Positions 16,380 to 26,691 are shown, counted from the stretch's first letter. The stretch is DNA of 64,000 nucleotides from Bifidobacterium choladohabitans (GCF_016102005.1 NZ_JACFPL010000003.1:62001-126000); one strand, 5' to 3'. The notes: generated by a model from the sequence alone, not told the origin. Program-made: numbers and translations.

Positions 16380-18251
16380 ATGAGTCATATCCTTGTTTCC
16401 GTCGCCTGGCCCTACGCGAATGGGCCCCGTCACATCGGCCACGTCGCTGGGTTCGGCGTTCCCTCGGACGTCTATGCACGCTACGAACGCATGAAGGGCA
16501 ATGATGTCCTTATGGTTTCGGGGACCGACGAGCATGGCACTCCCATCCTGGTGGAGGCTGACGCCGAAGGAGTGGGTCCTCAGGAGATCGCCGACCGTTA
16601 TAATCGGGTCATCGTCAAGGATCTGTGCGATCTGGGGCTCAGCTATGACCTCTTCACCAGGACCACGACCGGCAATCATGAGAAGGTGGTGCAGGAGCTT
16701 TTCCGCCAGTGCCGTGCAAATGGCTACATCTATGAGGGACAGCAGAAGGTGGCCATCTCTCCTTCCACCGGCCGGACCCTGCCGGACCGCTATATTGAGG
16801 GGACCTGCCCCATTTGTGGCGCTGATGGCGCTCGCGGCGACCAGTGCGACAACTGCGGCAACGAGCTGGATCCGGATGAGCTGATCAACCCTGTGTCCAA
16901 GATCAATGGGGAGACGCCCCGGTTTGAGGAGTCCAGGCACTTCTTCCTGGATCTTCCCGCTCTGGCCGAGGCCAACCTTGCTTGGCTGAAGACCCGGAAG
17001 GGCTGGCGCAGCAATGTGCTCAACTTCTCCTTGGGGCTGTTCAAGGAGGTCAAGCCGCGGGCCATCACGCGCGACATCGACTGGGGGATTCCCGTGCCCG
17101 TGGACGGCTGGGTCGACGATCCCAACAAGAAGCTTTACGTCTGGTTCGACGCCGTCATCGGCTACCTGTCGGCATCCATCGAATGGGCCCGCCGTCAGGG
17201 GGACCCCGAGGCCTGGCGCAAGTGGTGGAATGACCCCAAGGCCCTGGGCTACTACTTCATGGGCAAGGACAACATCACCTTCCACTCGCAGATCTGGCCC
17301 TCGGAGATTCTGGCCTACAACGGCCAGGGGTCCAAGGGCGGGCAGCCGGGATCCTACGGCGAACTCAACCTGCCCGAGCAGGTGGTGGCCAGCGAGTTCA
17401 TGACCATGGAGGGCAAGAAGTTCAGCTCCTCCAGGGGCATCGTCATCTACGTCAAGGACATCCTGGCACGCTATCCGGTCGATGCAGTCCGCTACTACAT
17501 TTCCATCGCCGGGCCGGAGACTTCGGACTCGGACTTCACCTGGGCTGAGTTCGTCCGGCACAACAACGAGGAGCTGGCCGCCTCCTGGGGCAACCTGGTC
17601 AACCGCGTGGCCAACCTGCTCAACAAGGACTTCGGCAGCATCCCCCGCATCGAGGAGGACTGGCTGACCGAGGAGGACAATGCCCTGCTGGACCGCAGCC
17701 TGCAGGCCTTCGATACTGTGGGCTCCCTGATCGAGAATCATCGCCAGAAGGCCGCCCTGGTCGAGGCCATGGCTCTGGTGGGAGACATCAACAAGTACAT
17801 CTCTGCCCAGGAGCCCTGGAAAATCAAGGATGACCAGAACCGACTGGCTGCCGTCCTGCATACCGCAGCCCAGGCCGTGCTGGACGCCAATACCATGCTG
17901 GCCCCCTTCCTGCCTCATGCCTCTCAGCGGGTCTGGGAGACCATGGGTGGCAAGGGCACCTTCTCGCCCCTGCCCCGTGTCGAGGAGGTTGACGACCTGG
18001 ATCGGTCCGATTTCCACTATCCCATCATCACCGGCGACTACCGGCTGGGGGAGACGGTCCATCCTTGGGCGCGCGAGCCCCTCAGGGACGGTACGCCGAT
18101 TGATCGGCCCACACCCATCTTCCCGCGCATCCCCAAGGAAGCCGTGCAGGAGGAGCTGGACCGCTTCCAGGAGCAGCTGGACCGTCGCAAGGCCAGGGAG
18201 CGCGCCAGGTTCGAGGCTGAGCAGGCCAAGTTGGGCGACCAGGGCAAGTAG
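16380..18251 (+). CDS. metG: Methionyl-tRNA synthetase
   Basis: A 623-residue class I aminoacyl-tRNA synthetase that charges tRNA-Met. The HIGH signature is [11 protein letters not shown] (residues 15-25), the zinc knuckle is [18 protein letters not shown], and the KMSKS loop appears as KKFSSSRG. The anticodon-binding helical domain follows ([10 protein letters not shown]-like helix and the EPWKIKDD segment), and the C-terminus is a charged coiled stretch without the EMAP/Trbp dimerisation domain found in some bacterial MetRS. The gene stands alone, divergent from the two-gene unknown operon. An internal part is copied, in degraded form, at 12094-12180. Confidence 0.96.
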   Translation: MSHILVSVAWPYANGPRHIGHVAGFGVPSDVYARYERMKGNDVLMVSGTDEHGTPILVEADAEGVGPQEIADRYNRVIVKDLCDLGLSYDLFTRTTTGNHEKVVQELFRQCRANGYIYEGQQKVAISPSTGRTLPDRYIEGTCPICGADGARGDQCDNCGNELDPDELINPVSKINGETPRFEESRHFFLDLPALAEANLAWLKTRKGWRSNVLNFSLGLFKEVKPRAITRDIDWGIPVPVDGWVDDPNKKLYVWFDAVIGYLSASIEWARRQGDPEAWRKWWNDPKALGYYFMGKDNITFHSQIWPSEILAYNGQGSKGGQPGSYGELNLPEQVVASEFMTMEGKKFSSSRGIVIYVKDILARYPVDAVRYYISIAGPETSDSDFTWAEFVRHNNEELAASWGNLVNRVANLLNKDFGSIPRIEEDWLTEEDNALLDRSLQAFDTVGSLIENHRQKAALVEAMALVGDINKYISAQEPWKIKDDQNRLAAVLHTAAQAVLDANTMLAPFLPHASQRVWETMGGKGTFSPLPRVEEVDDLDRSDFHYPIITGDYRLGETVHPWAREPLRDGTPIDRPTPIFPRIPKEAVQEELDRFQEQLDRRKARERARFEAEQAKLGDQGK

Positions 18252-18427
18252 CGGCCGACGCGCCCGAATGTGAGCTCGGGCCCCAGTTCATGATTCACAG
18301 AGAACTTTGAGGTTTTCGGGCACTTCCTCCAAGGTAGCGCTGGTTATATTTGTTCTGTCGGTTGAAATACTGGCCGATGGGGGTCATGCGGCCCCGATAA
18401 CTGAACCCCTTCTTCTCTCTCTTCTCG

Positions 18428-18452
18428 CCCGGTGGTTCTTCGAACCGCCGGG
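18428..18452 (+). terminator. Hairpin terminator between metG and the GH65 fusion gene
   Basis: CCCGGTGGTTC (18428-18438) pairs with GAACCGCCGGG (18442-18452), one G-T wobble, followed by TTCTTTCG. It lies 177 bases after the metG stop and 37 bases before the next ATG, so it could end metG or act as an attenuator for the next gene. The rest of 18252-18488 shows nothing else I can name. Confidence 0.6.
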
Positions 18453-18488
18453 TTCTTTCGTCATGGAAGACTCATAGGATGTGTAACC

Positions 18489-21400
18489 ATGAAGGTTGCC
18501 CAATTCGCCTGTGTGCTCTTTGATCTGGACGGGGTGCTGGTGCCCACGACCATCCTGCACAAGGCCGCCTGGAAGGCGTTGTTCGATCAGGTCCTGCCCG
18601 CGAACGTCCCGGCCTACACGGAGCAGGACTATTACGCCTATGTGGATGGCCGGCCCCGCTATGACGGTGTCGACGCCCTGCTGCGCAGCAGGGGCATTGA
18701 GCTGGACTGGGGCAACCCTGATGACGATCCGCAGCTGGACACCGTCTGCGGATACGGCAATCGCAAGAACATGACCTTTGAGCGCATGCTGAAGCAGAAG
18801 GGCATCGATCCCTACCCGGACACGGTGGATCTGCTCAGGCACCTGCGCACCGACAAGAAGCGTCTGGCTGTGGTGTCCAGTTCGCGCAACACGGCCCAGG
18901 TCCTCCAGGCTGCCGGGATCGCCGGATACTTCGACACTGTGGTGGACGGCAATCTCAAGGACGAGATGGGTCTGCAGGGCAAACCTGCCCCGGATACCTA
19001 CGCCTATGCGGCCAAGGTGCTCGGACTGCGCAATGAGGATGCTGTTGTGGTCGAGGATGCCATCTCTGGTGTGGCCGCCGGTCACGCGGGCAGGTTCGGC
19101 CTGGTTGTGGGCGTGGACAGGGGCGCCGGTCGCGAGCAGCTGCTCAAGGCGGGTGCGGACCTGGTGGTGGACCAGCTGATCGAGCTGATCGACGACGATG
19201 CCAGCGAGCGCGGGCAGGGGGAGGATCCCGGTCTGGATGAGGATCGCTTCCCTGTGGAGGACTGGGGGCTCAGCGAGGTCGGTCGGCCCGACGCGGTCAG
19301 CGCCACGGTCTTTTCGGTCACCAACGGTTCTGTCGGTGTCAGAGGTGAAGGCGGCGGGGAACGTTGCCTGGGCAACGGTACTTTCTTAAGCGGCTTCCAT
19401 GACACCTTCCGGATAGCCCATCCCGAAAGTGCCTACGGATATGCCAAGGTGGGCCAGCTGATCCAGGGGGTGCCCGATGCCTCGGACTTCACCCTCAAGG
19501 TGGAGGGGCTGCCCCTGGGTCGGCCGGAGAAGACCACGCAGCGTCTGGACTTCCGAACAGGAATCGCGACCACCACCAATCTGTACGATCTGGGCCACGG
19601 CATCCACCTGAAGACCGTGCTCACCCGCATGGTCTGCCTGTATGACCGCAGCCTGAGCGTCTGCACGCTGACTGTCGAGTCGCCTGACCGGGACATGGCT
19701 GTGGTGGTCGAGGGACCGGTCAACGCCGACAACCCCCGCCATGTCAACTCCAGCGACCCCCGCAAATCGACCTTTGTGGACGGCTGCGGAATCCACGAGG
19801 TATTGGACAATGCGGTCTATGGCGAGCTGAGTGCGGATTGCAGGGTCTTCCGATGCAATAATTCACGGCTCAGCCTGGCCCTGGGCGTCAGGCAGTTCAG
19901 GGACGGACGCCCTGTTGAAGGCTCCGGCTGGCGCATGGATGTGCCCAAGGGCGGTTCCACCAGACTGGTCCGTTACGCCGTCTACCGCAGCCACCCCATT
20001 CTTCCGGCCGGCACCAGCGGCAACGGTCTGGTCGTGCAGACCCGGGGCGAGGGTACCAGGAATCTGGTCGAGGACTGCCGCGATCGGCTGGAGGAGGTCA
20101 GCACCCTTTCCCTGGATGAGCTGGAGCGACGCCAACGGGAATGGCTGGACCGGTTCTGGGAGCGGCAGGATATCCGCATCCAGGCCGAGGATGGCGGTCG
20201 CACCCAGCAGATGGTGCGTTGGGAACTCTTCCAGCTGGCCCAGTCCACGGCCCAGATTGAGAACGGCGTGGGTGCCAAGGGCCTGAGCGGATCCGGCTAC
20301 AGCGGCCACTACTTTTGGGACACTGAAATCTACATTCTCCCCTTCCTGATCTATTCGGCGCCTGCCCGGGCAAGAGCCGTCCTTCACTACCGCTACCTGA
20401 TGCTGCCTGCCGCCAGGCGCAGGGCCTGCGCGCTCAACCTGAACGGTGCCCTCTTCCCCTGGAGGACCATTGACGGCGAGGAGGCCTCCGCCTACTTCCC
20501 TACGGGCACGGCCCAGTACCACATTGATGCCGACATCGCCTACGCGGTGGCCCAGTATGTGCAGGTCACCGGCGATGAAGACTTCCTGCAGGCCGAGGGC
20601 ATCGACGTCCTGGTGGAGACGGCCCGTCTCTGGATGGGCCTGGGGCGCTACAAGGAGGACGGCCGCTTCCACATCCACTGCGTGACCGGCCCGGACGAGT
20701 ACACGGTCCTGGTTGACGACAACCTCTACACCAACCAGATGGCCCGGTTCAACCTCCTGGCCGCTTACAAGGCCTACCAACACCTGTGTGAGAAGCACCC
20801 GGATCTGATCGGCGCCATCCGTCAAAGGCTGCACTTCGACGATGAGGAGGCCGCCAAGTGGTCTCGTGCGGCCGAGGCCATGTTCGTCCCCTTCGACGAT
20901 CAGGAGGGGGTCCATGCCCAGGATGCCCAGTTCATGCAACGCCCCCGCTGGCACTTCGACCAGTTCACGGCCAGGCCCCTGCTGCTGCACTACCATCCGC
21001 TGGTCATTTACCGGCACAAGGTGCTCAAGCAGACCGACGTGGTCATGGCCCTCTACCTGCTCAGCTCCTGGTTCACTCCGGAGCAGAAGCTGGCTGACTT
21101 CGACTATTACGATCCGCTGACCACCGGGGATTCGACCCTGTCTGCAGCCTCCCAGTCCATCCTCGCCGCCGAGGTGGGGCATGACCAGCTGGCCATGCAG
21201 TACTTCCGTCGGTCCTTGTTTACGGACGTGGACGACCTGCATGCCAATACGACCGACGGCATCCACCTGGCCGCCTGCGGAGGCGTCTGGTCCAGCCTGG
21301 TCTGCGGCTTCGGGGGCCTGCGTGACACCGGCGGAACCGGGTTGAGCATCGACCCCCATCTGCCTTCAGCCTGGCGCTCGCTGACCTACGAGCTGGAGGT

Positions 21401-21509
21401 GCGGGGTACCAGGTTCCGGGTTGCCGTAACAACAGACGGTGTCGATCTGAAGCGCTTGTCAGGACCTGAGTTGGACCTTCTGGTCCAGGGGCATCCACGC
21501 CACATATGA
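18489..21509 (+). CDS. Fusion: HAD beta-phosphoglucomutase + GH65 disaccharide phosphorylase
   Basis: A 1006-residue two-enzyme fusion. Residues 1-240 are a HAD-family beta-phosphoglucomutase: catalytic FDLDGV (Asp12 nucleophile, Asp14 acid/base), SSSRN, the lysine in QGKPAPDTY, and VVVEDAISG binding magnesium. Residues 255-1006 are a complete GH65 phosphorylase: SATVFSVTNGSVGVRGEG start, GLSGSGYSGHYFWDTEIY in the barrel, catalytic glutamate in VTGPDEY (Glu737) and phosphate-site KQTDVVMALYLL. GH65 phosphorolysis inverts the anomeric centre and releases beta-glucose 1-phosphate, which beta-phosphoglucomutase turns into glucose 6-phosphate, so the fusion joins two consecutive steps. The substrate (trehalose, maltose, kojibiose or nigerose) cannot be read. 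The ATG at 18489 is preferred over GTG at 18432, which lies in the hairpin. Confidence 0.88.
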   Translation: MKVAQFACVLFDLDGVLVPTTILHKAAWKALFDQVLPANVPAYTEQDYYAYVDGRPRYDGVDALLRSRGIELDWGNPDDDPQLDTVCGYGNRKNMTFERMLKQKGIDPYPDTVDLLRHLRTDKKRLAVVSSSRNTAQVLQAAGIAGYFDTVVDGNLKDEMGLQGKPAPDTYAYAAKVLGLRNEDAVVVEDAISGVAAGHAGRFGLVVGVDRGAGREQLLKAGADLVVDQLIELIDDDASERGQGEDPGLDEDRFPVEDWGLSEVGRPDAVSATVFSVTNGSVGVRGEGGGERCLGNGTFLSGFHDTFRIAHPESAYGYAKVGQLIQGVPDASDFTLKVEGLPLGRPEKTTQRLDFRTGIATTTNLYDLGHGIHLKTVLTRMVCLYDRSLSVCTLTVESPDRDMAVVVEGPVNADNPRHVNSSDPRKSTFVDGCGIHEVLDNAVYGELSADCRVFRCNNSRLSLALGVRQFRDGRPVEGSGWRMDVPKGGSTRLVRYAVYRSHPILPAGTSGNGLVVQTRGEGTRNLVEDCRDRLEEVSTLSLDELERRQREWLDRFWERQDIRIQAEDGGRTQQMVRWELFQLAQSTAQIENGVGAKGLSGSGYSGHYFWDTEIYILPFLIYSAPARARAVLHYRYLMLPAARRRACALNLNGALFPWRTIDGEEASAYFPTGTAQYHIDADIAYAVAQYVQVTGDEDFLQAEGIDVLVETARLWMGLGRYKEDGRFHIHCVTGPDEYTVLVDDNLYTNQMARFNLLAAYKAYQHLCEKHPDLIGAIRQRLHFDDEEAAKWSRAAEAMFVPFDDQEGVHAQDAQFMQRPRWHFDQFTARPLLLHYHPLVIYRHKVLKQTDVVMALYLLSSWFTPEQKLADFDYYDPLTTGDSTLSAASQSILAAEVGHDQLAMQYFRRSLFTDVDDLHANTTDGIHLAACGGVWSSLVCGFGGLRDTGGTGLSIDPHLPSAWRSLTYELEVRGTRFRVAVTTDGVDLKRLSGPELDLLVQGHPRHI

Positions 21510-21734
21510 CCTCTGGATTCCGGGCCTAGACACGCCGGGATCCGGGGTTGCATCTGGTTGAGGCTCCAATAGAATAGGCAACGCTTGACGAATCCAGGGC
21601 GGACACGCGCGGCGTTGCAGAGGCGAGGAACATAGCCGGGCGTCACCATCGGTCAGTCACTCTCCCGGACGGTCACGGCAATGAGAAGAGACCAGATCAG
21701 AGAAGTTCAACAGGGAACGTGAGGGTGTCCTCCA

Positions 21735-23573
21735 ATGTACGTCGATTCTGCAAAGAATCAGCACAGCAGCAACCTTCGATGGATCCTCCCCTATTGCAGG
21801 CCGGACGCCGGTAGAATCGCCGCCGCCCTCCTGCTTTTTGCGGCGGACAAGGTCCTGGTCATGCTTATGCCCATTTTGGCGGGCATGATCGTGGACCAGG
21901 TCATTGGCCAGGGGCATGAGGATCGGCTGCCCAGGCTTTGTTTCGCCATGATAGCCGTCACCCTTGGGCGCAGTGTCTGCCGCTATGGCTACCAGATGTT
22001 CATGGAGCGATTCGGCCAGAACACCATCTATCGGCTGGTCAGCGACGAGTACGAGAAGCTCCACGACATGGACTTCACCTACTTCAACCACACCCGCAAC
22101 GGCGACATCATGAGCCGGATGACCTCGGACACCGATGCCATCCGCCACTTCGTCTCCTGGGTCTCCTACAACATCCTGGATGCCGTCTGCCTCTTCGCCG
22201 GGTCCTTGGCCGTCATGTTCGCCATCGAATGGCGGCTGGCCCTGGCCCTGCTGGCTGTGACCCCATTCCTCTTCTACTTCACCTGGCAGCTTTCCAAGCA
22301 CGCCCACCCGCTCTTCTACGCCATCCGCAACTCACTGGCATCCCTCAACTCCATGGTCGAGGAGAACATCGAGGGCAACCGGGTGGTCAAGGCCTTCGTC
22401 CGCGAGCCTTATGAGACCGAGAAGTTCGATCGGCACAACGATGACTACATGCAGCGCAACATGGACTCCGCCCGCAACAGCCGCACCTACATGCCCTGGC
22501 TGGACGGCTGCTCCTACATGCTCCAGCTGATCACCCTGATCCTGGGCGGTTGGCTGGTCATCCGCCAGCAGATGACACTGGGAGCCCTGGTCTCCTTCAA
22601 CAGCTTCCTGTGGATGATCGACGGCCCGGTGCGCCAGTCCGGCTGGCTGATCAACGACGTGGAGCGCTTCAACGCCTCCTGCGTCAAGATCCGTCGGCTG
22701 CTGACGGCCGAACCCAGGATCGTCGAGCGCAAGAACGCCCAGGCCGGCGTGGTCCAGGCGGCCACGGTCCGTGCCAAGGTCAACGGCGAGCAGACCGAGG
22801 ACCCGGTCAGGATCCGCGGAGACATCCGCTTCGACCACGTCAGTTTCGCCTTCCCCGACGATCCGGAGACCCCCATCCTCAAGGACATCGACTTCCACGT
22901 GGCGGCCGGCACCCGGCTGGGCATACTGGGGGAGACCGGCTCGGGCAAGTCCACCCTGGTCAGCCTGGTGGCCCGCTTCTACGACCCAACCGTGGGCCAT
23001 GTGCTCATCGACGGGATCGACGCCAGGCAGTGGCCCCTGGACCTGCTGCGGCGGCAGGTCAACATCGTGGCCCAGGACACCTTCCTCTTCTCGGACACCA
23101 TCGGCGACAACATCGCCTTCGGAGCCCAGCGCGACGACGAGCAGTACGTCAGGACCATGGCCTCCATGGCCGGAGCCGACTCCTTCATCAACCGGATGCC
23201 CGAGGGCTACGACACCGTGGTGGGCGAGCGCGGCGTGGGCCTGTCGGGCGGCCAGAAGCAGCGGCTCAGCCTGGCCCGGGCCCTGGCTGACGACCCGGCC
23301 ATCCTGATCATGGACGACACCACATCGGCCGTCGACATGGAGACCGAGGCCACCATCCAGCGGCATCTGCAGGAGATGGAGGGCACCAGGACCATGGTCA
23401 CCATCGCCCACAGGATCTCCTCCATCAAGGATTCCGACCTGATTCTGGTCCTGGACCACGGCAGGATCGTAGAACGCGGGTCCCATGAGGATCTGGTCCA
23501 CGCCCACGGCCGCTACTACCGGATCTACCGCAAGCAGCTTGGGCTGCAATCCGGGCAGTCGGCGGGATTCTGA
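21735..23573 (+). CDS. Heterodimeric ABC exporter subunit 1 (degenerate-site Walker B)
   Basis: A 612-residue half-transporter: six membrane helices (about residues 25-330) then a nucleotide-binding domain. Walker A is GETGSGKST, the signature is a canonical LSGGQ, and Walker B reads ILIMDDTTSAVD, with aspartate where the catalytic glutamate should be. In heterodimeric type IV exporters this change marks the subunit that supplies the degenerate ATP site. Lipid, peptide or drug export is the usual role of the family. The partner gene starts 29 bases downstream. It lies 225 bases after the GH65 gene, and the association with it may be accidental. Confidence 0.9.
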   Translation: MYVDSAKNQHSSNLRWILPYCRPDAGRIAAALLLFAADKVLVMLMPILAGMIVDQVIGQGHEDRLPRLCFAMIAVTLGRSVCRYGYQMFMERFGQNTIYRLVSDEYEKLHDMDFTYFNHTRNGDIMSRMTSDTDAIRHFVSWVSYNILDAVCLFAGSLAVMFAIEWRLALALLAVTPFLFYFTWQLSKHAHPLFYAIRNSLASLNSMVEENIEGNRVVKAFVREPYETEKFDRHNDDYMQRNMDSARNSRTYMPWLDGCSYMLQLITLILGGWLVIRQQMTLGALVSFNSFLWMIDGPVRQSGWLINDVERFNASCVKIRRLLTAEPRIVERKNAQAGVVQAATVRAKVNGEQTEDPVRIRGDIRFDHVSFAFPDDPETPILKDIDFHVAAGTRLGILGETGSGKSTLVSLVARFYDPTVGHVLIDGIDARQWPLDLLRRQVNIVAQDTFLFSDTIGDNIAFGAQRDDEQYVRTMASMAGADSFINRMPEGYDTVVGERGVGLSGGQKQRLSLARALADDPAILIMDDTTSAVDMETEATIQRHLQEMEGTRTMVTIAHRISSIKDSDLILVLDHGRIVERGSHEDLVHAHGRYYRIYRKQLGLQSGQSAGF

Positions 23574-23602
23574 CACATCAGCAGGCATGGCAAGGTGAGA
23601 CG

Positions 23603-25510
23603 ATGAAGCAGCAAAAGCAACGTTCGGCGGGCACCGCGCGCAGGAACACCTTCCGCGAGGACGAGGACCTGGAGGAGCAGATCGACTTCGGTGACATCAA
23701 GCGTATAGGGGCCTATCTGAAGCCCTATCTGCGCCAGGGGGTGATCATCCTTGCGGCGGTCCTGTCCATGAGCGCCATCGCCGTGGCCATTCCCTACATG
23801 ACCAAGACCATGATCGATACGGTCATCCCCTCCAAGGACCCGGTCCGGCTCTTCACCCTGGGCGCGGTCTTCCTGCTGGCCATCGTGGTCTACGAGCTCC
23901 TCCTGCGGTACCGGACCGTGGCCATCACCCAGGTGGGCCAGCTCATGCTCAAGGACATGCGCCGGGACCTCTTCACCCACATCCAGACCCTGCCCTTCTC
24001 CTACTTCGATTCCAGACCCCACGGCAAGATCCTGATCAGGGTGGTCAACTACGTCAACACCCTCTCGGATACCCTGAGCTCGGGTCTGATCAACGTGATC
24101 GCGGACATCTTCACCTTCCTGCTGACCCTGGTGGTCATGTTCGTCATCGACTGGAGGCTGACCCTCTGGTCCCTGGTCCTCATGCCCCTGCTGGTGCTCT
24201 ATGTGCTGGTACTCCAGCGATTCCAGCGGCGGGCCTACCAGCGCCTGTCCAACAAGCAGAGCAATCTGAACGCCTACATCCATGAGTCCATCGCAGGGGT
24301 CAAGACCACGCAGACCTTCGTCAGGGAGCGCGAGCAATTCCACACCTTCCAGGAGCAGCAGGGGCAGGTTCGTAGCTCCTGGATGCGGGCCGTGCACATC
24401 CAGTACCTGATGTGGCCGGGAGTGCAGAACATCTCCACCATCACCATCGCACTGATCTACTATCTGGGGATCACCGGCCTGGGCGGCGTGCAGGTGACCA
24501 CGGGCATGCTGATCGCCTTTGTCGGCTATGCCAACAACTTCTGGAACCCCATCATCAACATCGGCAACTTCTACAACCAGCTGATCACCTGCTCGGCCTA
24601 CCTGGAGCGTATCTTCGAGACCCTGGACGTCCACCCGGAGATCGAGGACCGCCCGGGGGCCATGGAGCTGCCGCCGGTCGAGGGCAGGGTGGACTTCAAC
24701 GACGTGGTATTCAAGTACGAGCCCGGAGGCCGCAACATCCTCAACCTGGTGGACTTCCATGTGCCGGCAGGCAGCACGGTCGCCCTGGTGGGGCCCACGG
24801 GTGCCGGCAAGACCACCATCGTCAACCTTCTCTCGCGCTTCTACGACGTGACCGAGGGCAGCGTCTGCGTGGACGGGCATGACGTGCGCGACGTGACCCT
24901 GGCCTCCCTGCGCCGGCAGATGGGGGTCATGCTTCAGGACACTTTCATCTTCACCGGCAACGTGCGCGAGAACATCCGCTATGGCCGTCTGGATGCCACC
25001 GACCAGCAGATCGAGGAGGCCGCCAAGGCCGTCCACGCCCATGAGTTCATCATGGAGCTGCCCGACGGCTACGATACCAAGGTCGAGGAGCGCGGATCCA
25101 CCCTCTCCGCAGGTCAACGGCAGCTGATCGCCTTTGCCAGGGTTCTGCTGGCCGACCCCCGCATCCTGATCCTGGACGAGGCGACCAGCAGCATCGACAC
25201 CCGCACCGAGGAGGCCCTCCAGGCCGGACTGGCCCACCTGCTCAAGGGGCGGACCTCCTTCGTCATCGCCCACCGGTTGTCCACCATCGAGAATGCGGAC
25301 CAGATCTTCTACATCGATCACGGGCAGATTGTGGAGCACGGCACCCACCAGGAGCTCCTGGCCAAGCGAGGTGCCTACTACCGGCTGCACGAGTCCCAGT
25401 ATGCCATGATCCGCACTGCCAACGGCGACCAGGCGCAATCGGCACAGCCCGGCGATGATGCGGAACAGGGCAGCCAGGTTCAGCAGGATCCGGCCGCCTC
25501 TGCGCGATAG
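23603..25510 (+). CDS. Heterodimeric ABC exporter subunit 2
   Basis: A 635-residue half-transporter, partner of the previous gene. It has a charged N-terminus, six membrane helices, and an NBD with Walker A GPTGAGKTT and a canonical Walker B ILILDEATSSID. Its signature motif is LSAGQ rather than LSGGQ. Since the signature of one subunit faces the Walker motifs of the other, this altered signature pairs with the Asp-containing Walker B of subunit 1, while the intact site combines subunit 2 Walker motifs with subunit 1 LSGGQ. The last 35 residues are Gln/Ala/Asp-rich and probably disordered. Substrate is unknown. Confidence 0.9.
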   Translation: MKQQKQRSAGTARRNTFREDEDLEEQIDFGDIKRIGAYLKPYLRQGVIILAAVLSMSAIAVAIPYMTKTMIDTVIPSKDPVRLFTLGAVFLLAIVVYELLLRYRTVAITQVGQLMLKDMRRDLFTHIQTLPFSYFDSRPHGKILIRVVNYVNTLSDTLSSGLINVIADIFTFLLTLVVMFVIDWRLTLWSLVLMPLLVLYVLVLQRFQRRAYQRLSNKQSNLNAYIHESIAGVKTTQTFVREREQFHTFQEQQGQVRSSWMRAVHIQYLMWPGVQNISTITIALIYYLGITGLGGVQVTTGMLIAFVGYANNFWNPIINIGNFYNQLITCSAYLERIFETLDVHPEIEDRPGAMELPPVEGRVDFNDVVFKYEPGGRNILNLVDFHVPAGSTVALVGPTGAGKTTIVNLLSRFYDVTEGSVCVDGHDVRDVTLASLRRQMGVMLQDTFIFTGNVRENIRYGRLDATDQQIEEAAKAVHAHEFIMELPDGYDTKVEERGSTLSAGQRQLIAFARVLLADPRILILDEATSSIDTRTEEALQAGLAHLLKGRTSFVIAHRLSTIENADQIFYIDHGQIVEHGTHQELLAKRGAYYRLHESQYAMIRTANGDQAQSAQPGDDAEQGSQVQQDPAASAR

Positions 25511-25551
25511 AAGACTGACCTATGCGTCACGGATGGTCCCGACCAGCAGTA

Positions 25552-25568
25552 TTACATCGTTGTAAAAT
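25552..25568 (+). promoter_or_regulatory. Arabinan-locus operator with overlapping -10 box
   Basis: TTACATCGTTGTAA (25552-25565) matches the shared palindrome TTNYAWCGTTRNAA, and TAAAAT (25563-25568) is a likely -10 box overlapping it. It lies 53 bases before the GH43 start at 25621 and would control the GH43-GH27 operon. Confidence 0.65.
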
Positions 25569-25620
25569 AGCGAGTGACAAGTCAAGACCGACAGGATCGG
25601 CAACTAGGGCAAAGGAGCAG

Positions 25621-26691
25621 ATGTTGAGCGACAAGGTTCACAAGGACGTCGAGGGAACCGACCCTTACGGGTATCTGATGGTGCACTTCATCGAAGACCC
25701 CCAGGGGTATGCCGAGCGCCTCTACTTCGACCTGTCGCGAGGCGATGACCCTCTGAGCTGGGATCCGCTGTACGGGGGCAGGCCGCTGCTGACCTCGCAC
25801 CTGGGCACCACCGGCCTGCGGGATCCCTACATGGTGCGTGATCCGCGCAACGGCCGGGTCTATGTCATGGCCACAGATCTACGGGTGTTCGGCGGCGATC
25901 GGTCGCAGGGCAGCGGCTGGGATCACTGGTCCCGCCATGGCAGCACCAAGCTGATGATCTGGTCCACCGACGACCTGATTCATTGGTCGGGCCCCTGGCC
26001 ACTGGATGTGTCCTTGCACCAGGACGGCAGCAAGGTCCCGTTGGGTATGGCCTGGGCGCCGGAGTGCCTATGGGTGCCCGACTATGAGGGGCCGGGACAG
26101 GGGGCTTTCGTCCTCTACTGGTCATCCAGGCTCTTTGACCAGGATGATCCTGACCATGCCGATCCGTCCGCCTACGACCGGGTGCTCTGGGGGGCGACCA
26201 CCGACTTCACCCAGGAGCACTTCCGCTATGGCGGAGTCCTTATCGATACCGGTCGCAATGCCATCGACACCACCATGGTCCAGCGTCCTCTGCCTGGGGG
26301 CGGACTGCGCACCTACCGGGCCACCAAGGACAACGGCTATGGCAGGGGCATCTGGCTGGACAGCACCGACGATCCTCGCTGGTGGCTGCCACAGGCCCGG
26401 TGGACCACCATCCAGGAGCGGATCGGCGCCAACTGGTGCGCCGACGGCAACCCCTCGGGCGTGGAGGGTCCTGCCCTCTACGCCGATCATGCCCGTAACC
26501 GTTGGTACCTGCTGGTGGATGTGATCCCCTCAGTGGGCTACAGGCCCATGGTCAGCGATGATCCGGATGCCGGGTTCGGCTACGCCCGGGAGCAGGACTT
26601 CCACCTGCGCCCCCATACCAAGCACGGAGGGGTCCTGTCCCTGACCCGGCAGGAATACGAACGTCTGCGCCCTCTGGCGCAGCAGGACTGA
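25621..26691 (+). CDS. GH43 family glycosidase, intracellular
   Basis: A 356-residue five-bladed beta-propeller enzyme of family GH43 without signal peptide. Likely catalytic residues are the base Asp68 (GLRDPYMV), the pKa modulator Asp216 (AIDTTMV) and the acid Glu282 (GVEGPALY). The N-terminal YLMVHFIED and LYFDLSRGDDPLSW resemble the GH43 protein encoded at 41781-42845, so the two are paralogues of one subgroup. The family contains alpha-L-arabinofuranosidases and beta-xylosidases; the neighbourhood points to arabinose-containing oligosaccharides. The start at 25621 follows AAAGGAG; the longer open frame to 25522 would cover the operator. It forms an operon with the GH27 gene 27 bases downstream. 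Confidence 0.82.
   Translation: MLSDKVHKDVEGTDPYGYLMVHFIEDPQGYAERLYFDLSRGDDPLSWDPLYGGRPLLTSHLGTTGLRDPYMVRDPRNGRVYVMATDLRVFGGDRSQGSGWDHWSRHGSTKLMIWSTDDLIHWSGPWPLDVSLHQDGSKVPLGMAWAPECLWVPDYEGPGQGAFVLYWSSRLFDQDDPDHADPSAYDRVLWGATTDFTQEHFRYGGVLIDTGRNAIDTTMVQRPLPGGGLRTYRATKDNGYGRGIWLDSTDDPRWWLPQARWTTIQERIGANWCADGNPSGVEGPALYADHARNRWYLLVDVIPSVGYRPMVSDDPDAGFGYAREQDFHLRPHTKHGGVLSLTRQEYERLRPLAQQD

Noticed and set aside
16242-18062. Extension of the 15507 minus-strand frame through metG
   Set aside because: The part beyond 16241 is antisense to metG and resembles no protein; only the distal part from the ATG at 16241 is kept as a gene.
18428-18455. GGTTCTTCGAACC looked like a tRNA T-arm
   Set aside because: There is no acceptor, D or anticodon stem around it; the symmetric stem followed by T-rich sequence is a terminator hairpin.
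23525-25438. 637-codon minus-strand frame opposite the second exporter subunit
   Set aside because: It mirrors the exporter gene and has no recognisable domain or ribosome site.
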